This document shows, piece by piece, positions 51,003 through 60,211 of a stretch of 64,000 nt of DNA (position 1 is its first letter; the number at the start of each line of letters is the position of its first letter). The notes beneath the pieces are model-generated. The model was not told the DNA's origin, made no database searches, and saw only the letters and a program-made list of their open reading frames with translations. The translations under genes and the position numbers were made by a program. The DNA lies in NCBI GenBank assembly GCA_025360125.1, contig JANYCU010000021.1, positions 124,001 to 188,000 on the forward strand, read 5' to 3'. This DNA comes from Armatimonadota bacterium. GTDB taxonomy: Bacteria; Armatimonadota; Fimbriimonadia; Fimbriimonadales; Fimbriimonadaceae.

Positions 51003-53789
51003 TTACAACGCATCAAAAACAGTTGTTGAAGCATTCCCGCCCCACTTCGCTTTAAACGTGATTTTTCCTATCCCAGTGTGTTGAATTATAACTTGGGCCC
51101 GACCGTTGAAAAGGCTTCGGCTCCAAGCCGCAGGCATCGTCATTCCGCTCAACGATGCGCCCTTGCTGAATCCACCCGCACCGTCGCCGTTATGGATGAA
51201 GATCACAATCGTATTCTCGCCGTTATGAAGCAAACCCTGCACTTTCAACTGATACGTGTCGTTCCAGTTCGAGGTCTTTCGGATGAGTTTTCCGTTAATG
51301 TAAATCTCACCATCGTCATCAATCGCCCCAAGATCCAAATATTGCCACTTACTGACATCAGAGACATTGAATTTGCGACGCACAACCGCATCAGAATTTG
51401 ATGGCACGTTTTGATTCTCGTTGACGTCCACGCTTTGCCATTTTGAATCGTCAAAGTCCGCGCGCACCATTGCCTCGGTCCCCTTTACTCTTCGGAACTT
51501 CCAGTTTGTAGAAAGGTCCTCGGAAAAGGTCTTGGCGGTAAATGTATCAGGTTCGAGACAGGTTGGATTGCCGTTTCCGACGCCAATGATCTTGCCTGGG
51601 CCCTCAATTTCAAATTCGAGCATGTCGTTGGCAGTTGGAACTACGTTTCCTGCGGTATCTTGACCCACGATGTTCAGTACCGTGAGGTCTTTGCTGTCGC
51701 CCATGATGCCCTGATGATCGGGTTCTAGTCGCACAGACGACATTTCGCCAGTAGTCGCTACCGTATCCTTCAGCATGACCTTGCCGCCTTTGAAACCGAC
51801 GGCTTCAAGCTTTCCGGGCTTGTAGTTAACTTTCCATTCCAAGTGCCCCGTATACGGCATTTTCTGCCGGCCTAGGCTCTTGCCATTGAGGCTCAACTCG
51901 ACTTCATCGGCGTTGCTGTAAACCCAAACGTTCTTCTCCTTGCCCTCGTCGCCCTTCCAATTCCAGTGCGGCATGATATGTACGACCGGTAGGTTGCTCC
52001 ACCACGACTGGTAGTAGTAGTAAATGTCCTTTGGAAATCCGCACATGTCCATGATTCCGAAGTGGCTATTGATGGTCGGCCAAACCGTTGGAGTGGGCTC
52101 ACCCCGATAGTCAAATCCCGTCCAAACAAAACCACCGATGAACCATTCTCTTGCGGCGGCGTATGACCACCATTCTTCAGCTCCAGAGCCCCATCCGACG
52201 GTTCTTCGATCCCATGAAGAGACTCGACCATTCTTGTAGTCATCAACGTAGATTCCGCGAGTCGTCGTCGTGCTGGCAACCTCGCTGCCATGAACGGGCT
52301 GCAAAGGATGATCCTTATGATATTGGTCTGCTTGAGGAAGGCCATAATTGAAGCCTCGAATATCGACCACCGAATTAATTCCGTGGAATTCTCCTCCGTT
52401 GTTTCCCGCATATGTCGTGACCCGCGTTGGGTCGAGGCGATGAGCGAGTTCGACGGCCGATTTGCCCATTCGCGCTCCTTCATCCGAACCGTTGTACATA
52501 AATTCTTCGTTGCCAATGCTCCAGAAGAGGACCGATGGGTGATTTCGATCTCGTCGGATCAACCGAGTCAACTGGTCGCGAGCCGTTTCCGAGTCACCAA
52601 AGGCTCTTGTTTCATCCAGAACAAGCATTCCCATCTTGTCGCAAGCCTCAAGAAGCTCGGGTGTCGGCGGGTTATGGCTCGTTCGATACGCATTGCAACC
52701 CATTTGTTTGAGCTGCTGGATGCGCCAATACGTCAACTTGTCTGGTAGCGCGCTGCCGACTCCCGCCGCGTCCTGGTGGTTGCAGGTTCCTTGAATCTTG
52801 GTGTACTTGCCATTGATGGTGAGGCCCTTGTTTGGGTCCCACACGACGGTCTTGAATCCAATATGCGTTTTGTATTGGTCGACCATCTTATCGCCCTCAT
52901 AAAGGTCGATTTTGGCGTCTACAAGGTTCGGTGTTTCAACTGACCAAAGTGGCACTTTGGAAATTTGCGCTTTGAGTCCAACCGTGGCAGTTGCACCTGG
53001 CGCAATCGTGACATCTTTGCCAATAGACACACTCATGTTAGTCCGACCGCCACCAATTGACATGATCGGGTGGACCGTTCGCGGCGTGCTGCCATCGTTT
53101 CGGATCTCAATCTGCGAATCCACAACGCCGTCGCTCTTGCTAAGCTTTGGCATCAAGAACTGGCCATCTTTTACCAGGCTCACCGGATTGTTGATGTTCA
53201 GCCAAGTGTGGCGGTATATTCCGGCTCCTTCGTAAAACCAACCTTCGAACTCCGTGGCGTCAACTCGAACCGTGACGACGTTCTTCCCGCCGTACTTCAG
53301 GATATTCGTAAGGTCAACCGCGAATCCCATGTATCCCGTTTCGTTGCGCTTAATGATGTTTCCGTTGCACCAGACCTGAGCGTTTCGGAATATTCCGTCA
53401 AATTGCAACGATATCCGCTTCCCGAGGAGTTCATTGCCAATATCGAATGTCTTCCGGTACCAACCAATCGAATTCTCTGGATAAGCCCGGCCAATGGCTT
53501 TAAACCCGTGGCTCATGTCCGCGTTCTTGTCGAATGGCAACTCAGTTACCCAGTCGTGCGGGAGGTCGATCAGCCTCCATTTGCTGTCGCCGAATCGAGT
53601 GCTAACTGGACCTTCGCCATCCCCAGCTTTGGCCAAATGTCCTCCGCCTGCTCCGTAGCCAAAGTCCTTCGTTGACGATGCCGCACTACCGAGGCTGAAT
53701 CGCCAATTTGAGTCAAAACTGCTAGTTTGGAAATTTGGAGCGCTGGTTTGGTGGATCGCAGATGCTACAAGCAAAGAGAAAAGAAACAC
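51003..53789 (-). CDS. Secreted GH2 beta-galactosidase-like enzyme
   Basis: The 928-residue protein begins at GTG 53789 with a hydrophobic signal (FLFSLLVASAIHQTSA). Modules in order: sugar-binding jelly roll (WRLIDLPHDWVTELPF, GWYRKTFDIG), Ig-like beta sandwich, TIM barrel with QGTCNHQDAAGVGSALPDKL and the acid/base Glu in WSIGNEEFMYNG. The probable nucleophile Glu is in PVHGSEVAST. C-terminal Ig-like domains and a second jelly-roll module (GAIDDDGEIYINGKLIRKT, about 830-925) follow. GH2 enzymes release beta-linked galactose, glucuronate or mannose. It sits beside sugar transporters, which suggests uptake of its products. The start codon is uncertain. Confidence 0.9.
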   Translation of the reverse strand: MFLFSLLVASAIHQTSAPNFQTSSFDSNWRFSLGSAASSTKDFGYGAGGGHLAKAGDGEGPVSTRFGDSKWRLIDLPHDWVTELPFDKNADMSHGFKAIGRAYPENSIGWYRKTFDIGNELLGKRISLQFDGIFRNAQVWCNGNIIKRNETGYMGFAVDLTNILKYGGKNVVTVRVDATEFEGWFYEGAGIYRHTWLNINNPVSLVKDGQFLMPKLSKSDGVVDSQIEIRNDGSTPRTVHPIMSIGGGRTNMSVSIGKDVTIAPGATATVGLKAQISKVPLWSVETPNLVDAKIDLYEGDKMVDQYKTHIGFKTVVWDPNKGLTINGKYTKIQGTCNHQDAAGVGSALPDKLTYWRIQQLKQMGCNAYRTSHNPPTPELLEACDKMGMLVLDETRAFGDSETARDQLTRLIRRDRNHPSVLFWSIGNEEFMYNGSDEGARMGKSAVELAHRLDPTRVTTYAGNNGGEFHGINSVVDIRGFNYGLPQADQYHKDHPLQPVHGSEVASTTTTRGIYVDDYKNGRVSSWDRRTVGWGSGAEEWWSYAAAREWFIGGFVWTGFDYRGEPTPTVWPTINSHFGIMDMCGFPKDIYYYYQSWWSNLPVVHIMPHWNWKGDEGKEKNVWVYSNADEVELSLNGKSLGRQKMPYTGHLEWKVNYKPGKLEAVGFKGGKVMLKDTVATTGEMSSVRLEPDHQGIMGDSKDLTVLNIVGQDTAGNVVPTANDMLEFEIEGPGKIIGVGNGNPTCLEPDTFTAKTFSEDLSTNWKFRRVKGTEAMVRADFDDSKWQSVDVNENQNVPSNSDAVVRRKFNVSDVSKWQYLDLGAIDDDGEIYINGKLIRKTSNWNDTYQLKVQGLLHNGENTIVIFIHNGDGAGGFSKGASLSGMTMPAAWSRSLFNGRAQVIIQHTGIGKITFKAKWGGNASTTVFDAL

Positions 53790-53804
53790 GAGGAAAGCAT
53801 ATCT

Positions 53805-53832
53805 AAAAAAAGACCAGCCTACGCTGGTCTTT
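53805..53832 (-). terminator. Rho-independent terminator of the EF-hand/helical-repeat gene
   Basis: AAAGACCAGC (53809-53818) and GCTGGTCTTT (53823-53832) form a perfect 10-bp stem with a 4-nt loop. On the minus strand the 3' arm runs into seven T. It follows the stop of the 53853 gene by about 20 nt and precedes the start of the GH2 gene, so it separates the two transcription units. Confidence 0.88.
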
Positions 53833-53852
53833 GATCGTTTCTTGGAACTTTG

Positions 53853-54149
53853 TTAGTCTTTCTTTTCGATCGGAGTGTCGCCAATTTTGCCATCTCGATT
53901 GAGATCAATTCCGGTGAGAGTCTCAGCTTTGTCCTTCAACTTATCGAGGAAGCTTCCTTCCTTTGTCGCTTCACCAGCGACTTCTTTGATTTTGTCAACT
54001 GCATGGCCTCCAACTTCTTTGGCCTTTTCGCCTGCTTCTTTTGCCTTTTCAAGTGCGCCATGACCGAGGTCCTTTGCAGTATCTGCAACATGTCCAGCAA
54101 CGTCTTTTCCTTTCTCCAATGCCTCAGCGGCGGTGTCTTTAATATCCAT
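53853..54149 (-). CDS. Amphipathic helical-repeat protein with a C-terminal EF-hand-like loop
   Basis: This 98-residue protein from ATG 54149 is mostly Lys/Ala/Glu/Gly helical repeats (VADTAKDLGHGALEKAKEAG, EKAKEVGGHAVDKIKEVAGE), like LEA or CsbD/YtxH-type stress proteins. At 82-91 DLNRDGKIGD has the spacing D-x-N-x-D-G-x-I of calcium-binding EF-hand or dockerin loops. No signal peptide or membrane segment is visible. It lies 51 nt downstream of the ribose-type permease and is closed by a strong terminator. A desiccation or stress role is inference. Confidence 0.7.
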   Translation of the reverse strand: MDIKDTAAEALEKGKDVAGHVADTAKDLGHGALEKAKEAGEKAKEVGGHAVDKIKEVAGEATKEGSFLDKLKDKAETLTGIDLNRDGKIGDTPIEKKD

Positions 54150-54203
54150 CAATCAATTCCTATGCAATCAGTTTGAGATTCCAAACTGAAGAACAATTCT
54201 ATC

Positions 54204-55175
54204 TTACGTCGTACTCTTGCGTACCGTTGTGCCTTTCTTTCGAAAGACGGTGTCAGCCAAGACGCCAATGAAAATAACCACACCCATGACCGCATACTCA
54301 AGCGAAGATGGAATCTGGAGCAGCGTGACCAAATTTCGGATAACAAGCAGCAAAGTGATGCCCAGCACAACCCCAATGACGGACCCTTCGCCACCGCGGA
54401 GCGAACACCCGCCAAGGACCGCAGCCGCAATGGCGTATAGCTCGAAGAAGTTACCATGGGTCGACGGTGAAATGGAATTGGTATAAAAGGCAAACAAGAT
54501 CGCAGAGATCGCTGTCATTACGCCACAAACAACGTAAGCCAGCGTAATGACTTTTCGAGAATTGATTCCAGCGTACCGGGCCGACTCTTCGTTATATCCA
54601 GATGCGAAAAGGTATCGACCATAGGTGCTCTTATGGAGGACTAAGAAGAAGATCACACTCATCACGACCAACAGAATGAGGGGATTCGGAATCGAAAAGA
54701 AGCTATTTCCCGTAGCCAGAGCCTTGACTCCTGAGATTCCGTTGGAGTCACCAAATCCTTTCGTCTCGTCGTTGCTGACAAAGCGCGCAAGGCCACGATA
54801 AAGTAGGAGCCCACACAAAGTCACCACAAATGGCTGCATTTTTAGTCGGGTGACAAGAAGTCCATTGGCAAGTCCAAGTAATCCACCCATCGCCACGACG
54901 ATCAACATCGACAGCCCTGGTCCCATATGCTTATCGACCATAAAGATTGACAGGAGTACTCCAAGAAGCGCAATAACCGATCCAACCGAAAGGTCGATAC
55001 CACCCGTGATGATGACAAACGACATTCCCAAACTCATGATTCCGTAGATTCCAATCAATCGGCTTGTGTTGATCAGGTTTTCGGGAGACAAGACGGTTCG
55101 GTTTCTGATGAAGCTGAAAGTCAGCAGGATCAAAATAATGACAAATATTCCCAGCTCTTTTCCTCGTTGCTTCAT
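54204..55175 (-). CDS. Sugar ABC transporter permease (RbsC-like)
   Basis: This 323-residue protein has eight to ten hydrophobic helices. FVIITGGIDLSVGSVIALLG (about 54-73) and NGLLVTRLKMQPFVVTLCGL (about 109-128) are hallmarks of ribose/galactose/xylose-type permeases, as is YATGYNEESARYAGIN-like FASGYNEESARYAGIN and VLGGCSLRGGEGSVIGVVLG. It forms the channel of the transporter with the two genes upstream. It starts 1 nt after the ATPase stop. Confidence 0.93.
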   Translation of the reverse strand: MKQRGKELGIFVIILILLTFSFIRNRTVLSPENLINTSRLIGIYGIMSLGMSFVIITGGIDLSVGSVIALLGVLLSIFMVDKHMGPGLSMLIVVAMGGLLGLANGLLVTRLKMQPFVVTLCGLLLYRGLARFVSNDETKGFGDSNGISGVKALATGNSFFSIPNPLILLVVMSVIFFLVLHKSTYGRYLFASGYNEESARYAGINSRKVITLAYVVCGVMTAISAILFAFYTNSISPSTHGNFFELYAIAAAVLGGCSLRGGEGSVIGVVLGITLLLVIRNLVTLLQIPSSLEYAVMGVVIFIGVLADTVFRKKGTTVRKSTT

Positions 55176-55176
55176 T

Positions 55177-56652
55177 TCAATGTCCTCCTGTTGCGAGCTT
55201 CATGATTGCTTCTTCGCTCACTTGTTTGCGCTCCAAGATTCCGGTCAGTTTCCCTTCGTGCATGACCGCGACTCGGTCGCTAACGTTGATGACTTCTTCC
55301 ATGTCGCTGCTAATCATCCATATCGCCGTTCCTGTCGAGGCTATCTCGCGAAGTTGAGCATAAATTTCAGCCTTCGATCCAACATCAATTCCTCGTGTCG
55401 GCTCATCGACAATCAAAACCTTTGGTTTCATCGCTAGCCAGCGGCCCAGAACAACCTTCTGTTGGTTACCGCCTGACAGAGTTGAAATCTTGGTATTGAG
55501 GTTGGCCGTCTTGACGTTCATTTCCGCGACCGACTCCTTGGCGTAGGCTTCTTCGCGCTTAAAATTGATAAGACCAAAGTTGGTCAGAGCCTTGAGCTTG
55601 GGCAACGACGTGTTCTCTTTGACTGACATCTCGACGGTCAGGCCACATCCTCTTCGATCTTCGGGGGCCAAAAAGACCCCAGCAAAAATTGCATCTTGAG
55701 GCGACTTGATTCGTATTGCCTTACCGCCCACTTTAATCTGTCCTCGGTAGGCGTCAATGCCGTAAACCGCGCGAACAAGCTCCGATCTTCCCGCACCGAC
55801 CAACCCGGCCATCCCAAGAATTTCTCCTTGACGAACCTCTAAATTGACGACTTCATCCGGATATCGAGCTGACCGAAAGTCAGAAAGTTCTAGAACGACT
55901 TCGCCTCCAACAGCATCAGACCGTTCTTCGCGTTTAATATCCCGCCCGATCATCATTTTGACCATCGCATCCTTGGAGATTTCTGACCGCGAAAGCTTTC
56001 CAGCATTCCGTCCATCACGGAGACCAACCACCCGATCCGCAATTTGCTGAACCTCGTCGAGTCGGTGAGTGATGTAAAGTATCGCCACTCCGTGCGACCT
56101 CAGTTCCTGAACTAATCGAAGCAAGTTATTGGTCTCTTCGATGGTCAAGCTACTCGTCGGTTCATCTAAGATCAAAACTTTAACTTCGAGAGACAAGGCG
56201 CGAGCAATTTCAACCAATTGCTTCTCAGCGATCGAAAGCCTTACAAGTTGGGTTTCTGGAGAGACATTGAGACCAACCCGCTCGAGAATCTTTTTGCTTT
56301 CGTCATTGAGCTTTTTCTGATCGACAAAAGGACCCTTGCGATACTCCCTACCGAGAAAGATGTTGGATGCAATATCGAGATTGTCCAGGCCGCTCAATTC
56401 TTGGTAAATAATTCTAATACCGTGATCGAGGGCATCACTCGGAGATTTAACCTGGAGCGTCTTTCCTTCAAAGGCCATCGAACCAGCGTCAGCCCGATGG
56501 ACACCGCTCAGGATCTTCATCAACGTCGATTTTCCGGCACCGTTCTCACCGATAATAGCAACGACCTCGCCAGCGGCGAGGTCGAGATCGACATTTTCCA
56601 AGGCAATTACGCCCGGAAAGTGTTTGGTAATGCCAGACAGTTGAAGTAACAC
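55177..56652 (-). CDS. Sugar ABC transporter ATP-binding protein (RbsA-like, two NBDs)
   Basis: The 491-residue protein carries two ATPase domains. The first has GENGAGKSTLMKILSGVHRA, LSIAEKQLVEIARALSLEVK and LDEPTSSLT. The second is typical of RbsA: GLVGAGRSELVRAVYGIDAY in place of Walker A, LAPEDRRGCGLTVEMSVKEN, and LSGGNQQKVVLGRWLAMKPK with DEPTRGIDVG. It energises sugar import. It overlaps the binding-protein stop by one base. The sugar is not defined; ribose, xylose or galactose types share this form. Confidence 0.95.
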   Translation of the reverse strand: MLLQLSGITKHFPGVIALENVDLDLAAGEVVAIIGENGAGKSTLMKILSGVHRADAGSMAFEGKTLQVKSPSDALDHGIRIIYQELSGLDNLDIASNIFLGREYRKGPFVDQKKLNDESKKILERVGLNVSPETQLVRLSIAEKQLVEIARALSLEVKVLILDEPTSSLTIEETNNLLRLVQELRSHGVAILYITHRLDEVQQIADRVVGLRDGRNAGKLSRSEISKDAMVKMMIGRDIKREERSDAVGGEVVLELSDFRSARYPDEVVNLEVRQGEILGMAGLVGAGRSELVRAVYGIDAYRGQIKVGGKAIRIKSPQDAIFAGVFLAPEDRRGCGLTVEMSVKENTSLPKLKALTNFGLINFKREEAYAKESVAEMNVKTANLNTKISTLSGGNQQKVVLGRWLAMKPKVLIVDEPTRGIDVGSKAEIYAQLREIASTGTAIWMISSDMEEVINVSDRVAVMHEGKLTGILERKQVSEEAIMKLATGGH

Positions 56653-57662
56653 TACTTGCCTGTGAGTTCTTTTAGTTTCTTCGAAAACTCTTCTACGTTT
56701 CCTTTGTTAATCGCTTGTGTTGGGACGATGACCTTCTTCGTTGCCGGAATGGCTGACTTGTCACCACCCAAAACCTTCGCCATCATCATGACGCTTTGGT
56801 ATCCAAACTCAAATGGCTGTTGAACGATGGTCGCCGCAACAATTCCGTCTTTGACTCCAGCCAGGGTGTCGGCTTCTTCATCGAAACAAACGACCAGAAC
56901 TTTGCCTTCTTTCTTCGCATCTTTGATTGCGCTTATGATTGCAGGTCCGTTGTAGCTCCAAAGACCAACGCAGGCGGCGAGGTCCGGATTGCTGAGCATC
57001 GTATCTGTTACGTTGGTCTTTGCCTTCGTGTGATCGGCTTCGTCGGTTCGAATATCAAGGATTTGAATCTTCGTTCCTTCGATCGCTTTCTTGAGGCCAG
57101 CAAATCGCTCCTTTGCGTTCTGAGCGTCTTTGGAGCCAACAAATACCATGACCATGCCACCGTTTGGCAGGGCTTTCTTCAGTTCTTCTCCGGCCATCAT
57201 GCCCGCAGCAACGTTATCCGTACCAACATAGCAAGCTCGGTTTGTGTCGGCTGCATCGCTGTCTTGACAGAAGAGCAGTGTTTTGGATGCCACGTCATTG
57301 AGCAAATCCTTTTGATTCTTAGGGTCCTTTGCGCTAATCGCAATTCCGGCAACCTTATTGGCGACCAAGGTGTCCAAAATTTCTTTCTGCTGAGCGGCAG
57401 TACCATCTTGGGGAATTCGGAAGTCGACCTTATATGCGCCATTCAATTCGGCAACAGCTTTATCCGTTCCTTTTCGGGCAATCGTCCAAAAGTCACTGGC
57501 ATTGTTTGTGACAAAAGCAATGGTCTTAGCATCGCCTGCTGGAGCGGGAGTGTTTCCGGTAGTCGACGTAGACTGAGTATTCGTTGACGAATTGGTGTTC
57601 CCACCGGAGCAGCCAACCATAACTACGGTTGCCAGCAATGCAAAGAAAAGACCTTTCTTCAT
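56652..57662 (-). CDS. Sugar-binding lipoprotein of a ribose-type ABC transporter
   Basis: The 336-residue protein has a lipoprotein signal with lipobox VMVGCSGG (Cys18), a Thr/Ser/Asn-rich linker, then a periplasmic-binding fold: IAFVTNNASDFWTIARKGTD, FRIPQDGTAAQQKEILDTLV, VAGIAISAKDPKNQKDLLND, YVGTDNVAAGMMAGEELKKA and VVCFDEEADTLAGVKDG. This is the RbsB-like cluster. It leads the binding protein-ATPase-permease operon. A LacI-type regulator is not nearby. Confidence 0.93.
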   Translation of the reverse strand: MKKGLFFALLATVVMVGCSGGNTNSSTNTQSTSTTGNTPAPAGDAKTIAFVTNNASDFWTIARKGTDKAVAELNGAYKVDFRIPQDGTAAQQKEILDTLVANKVAGIAISAKDPKNQKDLLNDVASKTLLFCQDSDAADTNRACYVGTDNVAAGMMAGEELKKALPNGGMVMVFVGSKDAQNAKERFAGLKKAIEGTKIQILDIRTDEADHTKAKTNVTDTMLSNPDLAACVGLWSYNGPAIISAIKDAKKEGKVLVVCFDEEADTLAGVKDGIVAATIVQQPFEFGYQSVMMMAKVLGGDKSAIPATKKVIVPTQAINKGNVEEFSKKLKELTGK

Positions 57663-57838
57663 GCGAATACGCTACCTGCTTTTTGCTGATAATTCAACCC
57701 AAAACCATAACTATTCCCAATTGACTATAAGGTTCAGGACATTGCAAATGGAAAAAGGCGAGGGAAAGGACATTCATTCCTCTCCACCCGCCTTGGAGTT
57801 TTTTGCTGAAAGCCAACAGCTGAAAGCTGAAGCTATTC

Positions 57839-59278
57839 TTAGAACTTGCCCCAAAGGTACTGATTCGTAACTTCGTGGTGGTAGATGATTTCGCCGGTCT
57901 TGACTCGCGTTCCAAGTTCCTTCGGACTTCGCTCGGCCGCCGCCTGCTTTCGATCGATGTACTTCTCCTTGTTCTCTTCGCCCAAGAGCGTCGCCATGAA
58001 GTCGCTTTGCTTCATCAACCGGATGGCATCGTAGATGTTGTCCGGAAGGAATCGAGTTCGAGTTCGTCGCGTCTCACTCGTGATCTTCTCGGTCATCGGA
58101 CCTTCAAGGCCCGTTCGGAGGAGCGTGTAGAACGTCAAATATGCGTTCGCGTCGGGAGCAACTGTTCGACACTCAACTCGGGCAGACTTTTCGTTCCCAA
58201 GTGGAATTCGAATCATCGAAGTTCGGTCAACTGCCGACGACTTGATCTGGTTTGGAGCTTCGTAGTGAGGATCCAACCGTCGGTAGCTGTTGACGCTTGG
58301 GTTCAAAATTAAGCAAATGTCGTTTGCGCTGTTGAGGATTCGGTCGATGAAATCGACTGCCATTTGGCTAATTCCGTCTTCTCCCTTCTTGTCATAAAAC
58401 AAGTTCTTGCCGCTCTTGTCCGAGATCGACATGTTGCAGTGCATACCACTGCCATTGATTCCAACCATTGGCTTTGGCAAGAAGCTAGCAGTGCATCCCA
58501 TATTGGCGGCAATCTGTCGAGCCGTCAATTTGTAAAGCTGAATTTGGTCGGCCGCAATAGTAGCGTCGCTGTATTTGTAGTTCAATTCGAACTGGCTAGG
58601 TGCAACCTCAGGGTGGTCCTTCTCATTTTCAAATCCGAGTGCTCGTTGCGCTTCGGCCAATCGGTCAATAAATATCCGAAGTTCATCATTTGGAAGCGAA
58701 TTATAATAGCCACCGCTTGACACAATTTTGAAGCCTTCACCTGACGTGAATTTTTGCTCGGCATTTCGACCTTCGAAGAGGAATCCTTCTACTTCAACCG
58801 CCAGGTTGAAATTATATCCATTTGCCTTAAATTGCTCATCTGAATATTCTTTGAGTAATCCTCGGAAATCAGTCTTATATGGCTTGCCATCACGATCTTG
58901 AATTAGGCCAAAGCAGATTACTTTTCCAGGACCAAATACGTCACTTGGCAACCATCGGAAGGATCCCCAATCGATCGCAAGTCGAAGGTCGGACTCGCTG
59001 ACCATGCTGAAACCTCGAATACTTGAACCATCGAAGGTCAAGTTGTCGTGGCTGCCGAGCAAGAATTTCTTGTCATAGTCAAGCATGTGAAATCGTCCTT
59101 CAAGGTCGCTGAAGCAGACGGTTACTGCCTTGATCGATTTTTCCTTTTCAAGATATTTGAGATAGTGGCTCTCAAGTTCGCTGGCTTTGACTCGGTCGAG
59201 CTGCTTCTTTTTGGCTTCTAGGTTTCGTTCTTCGAGTTCGTCGTATGGGATTTCGAGAAAAGTACGCAATTCAGACAT
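57839..59278 (-). CDS. glnA: Glutamine synthetase, type I
   Basis: The 479-residue enzyme has LTFDGSSIRGFSMVSESDLR (about 80-99), VEVEGFLFEG, EVAPSQFELNYKYSDA, NGSGMHCNMSISDK, LNPSVNSYRRLDPHYEAPNQ and VECRTVAPDANAYLTFYTLL. These are the ATP, ammonia and glutamate sites of GSI, which forms glutamine from glutamate and ammonia. The N-terminus has a 30-residue charged helix (ELEERNLEAKKKQLDRVKAS) not seen in E. coli GlnA. The adenylylation loop NLYDLP of beta-type GSI is absent, so control by adenylylation is unlikely. It stands alone between two sugar transporters. Confidence 0.95.
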   Translation of the reverse strand: MSELRTFLEIPYDELEERNLEAKKKQLDRVKASELESHYLKYLEKEKSIKAVTVCFSDLEGRFHMLDYDKKFLLGSHDNLTFDGSSIRGFSMVSESDLRLAIDWGSFRWLPSDVFGPGKVICFGLIQDRDGKPYKTDFRGLLKEYSDEQFKANGYNFNLAVEVEGFLFEGRNAEQKFTSGEGFKIVSSGGYYNSLPNDELRIFIDRLAEAQRALGFENEKDHPEVAPSQFELNYKYSDATIAADQIQLYKLTARQIAANMGCTASFLPKPMVGINGSGMHCNMSISDKSGKNLFYDKKGEDGISQMAVDFIDRILNSANDICLILNPSVNSYRRLDPHYEAPNQIKSSAVDRTSMIRIPLGNEKSARVECRTVAPDANAYLTFYTLLRTGLEGPMTEKITSETRRTRTRFLPDNIYDAIRLMKQSDFMATLLGEENKEKYIDRKQAAAERSPKELGTRVKTGEIIYHHEVTNQYLWGKF

Positions 59279-59357
59279 TGAGTATCCATTTTAACATAAT
59301 TGAATTGCTATTTACTCTAATTACACTCACATTAAAGTTATTTTTGTGTTGAATTGA

Positions 59358-60209
59358 TTATTTGATGCCAGTGATCGCAATTCCTTTGATGAACTGCTTT
59401 TGACAGAAGAAGAACACGATCATAACGGGCATGATGACGATGGCTGTGGCCGCCATCAGCAAATTCCACTGCGTTCCACCTGCTTTACTGTGATAGAACT
59501 CAAGGCCAATCGCCAAGGTAAATGTGTCCTGCCGCAACAGGTAGATCAATGGCCCAAGAAAGTCATTCCAAGTTCCCATGAATGCAAACAGTGCCACAAC
59601 CGAAAGGGCAGGCTTGCAAAGGGGAAGGATTATAGACTTAAAAATGAGCCATTCACCCGCACCGTCAATTCTGGCGGCTTCTGAAAGCTCAAACGGAATC
59701 GTTCGGAAGAACTGTCGTAGAAGGAAAATGCTGAATGCGCTCCCGAACCAGGCAGGAACCCAAAGGGGACGGTAGGTGCCGATCCAATCCAGGTGCCTGA
59801 ATATAGTGAACGTAGGAACCATGAGAACGGGAAATGGAACCATCATTGTGGCCAAAGTGAGTGCAAAGACGAAGTCCCTTCCCCACCAGCGCAGCCTGGC
59901 GAAGGCGTAGGCGACGACGGAGTTGGAAATAACTCGTCCCACAACCACAAGGGTGCAAAGCATAAGAGAATTTTGAGCGTAGACAAAAAACGGAATGTAT
60001 CCGACTTTGTCCGAACCATAAGTGATGGCATCCCAAAAGTTATGAAACTCAAACTTGGAAGGAATCCAAACCGGAGGCTCCTTCATGGTTTCACCTATCG
60101 GCTTTATCGCGGTATCAAGAAGCCAAAGAAACGGAAAAATAAAGAGACACGAAAAGCTGATAAGTACGCCGTGCGTTAGAATCGTCAACCATTTTTTCTT
60201 CGATTTCAA
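59358..60209 (-). CDS. Sugar ABC transporter permease (MalG-like)
   Basis: A TTG at 60209 is preferred because GGAGGT (218-223 of 60200s, minus strand) lies 8 nt upstream and it follows the MalF-like stop directly; a longer reading to 60296 would overlap it. About 283 residues with six helices. EAARIDGAGEWLIFKSIILP (EAA loop, about 190-209) docks the ATPase, preceded by FLLRQFFRTIPFELSEAAR. It ends GIAITGIK, typical of the CUT1 family. It imports oligosaccharides together with the next two genes. Confidence 0.93.
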   Translation of the reverse strand: MKSKKKWLTILTHGVLISFSCLFIFPFLWLLDTAIKPIGETMKEPPVWIPSKFEFHNFWDAITYGSDKVGYIPFFVYAQNSLMLCTLVVVGRVISNSVVAYAFARLRWWGRDFVFALTLATMMVPFPVLMVPTFTIFRHLDWIGTYRPLWVPAWFGSAFSIFLLRQFFRTIPFELSEAARIDGAGEWLIFKSIILPLCKPALSVVALFAFMGTWNDFLGPLIYLLRQDTFTLAIGLEFYHSKAGGTQWNLLMAATAIVIMPVMIVFFFCQKQFIKGIAITGIK

Positions 60210-60211
60210 AG

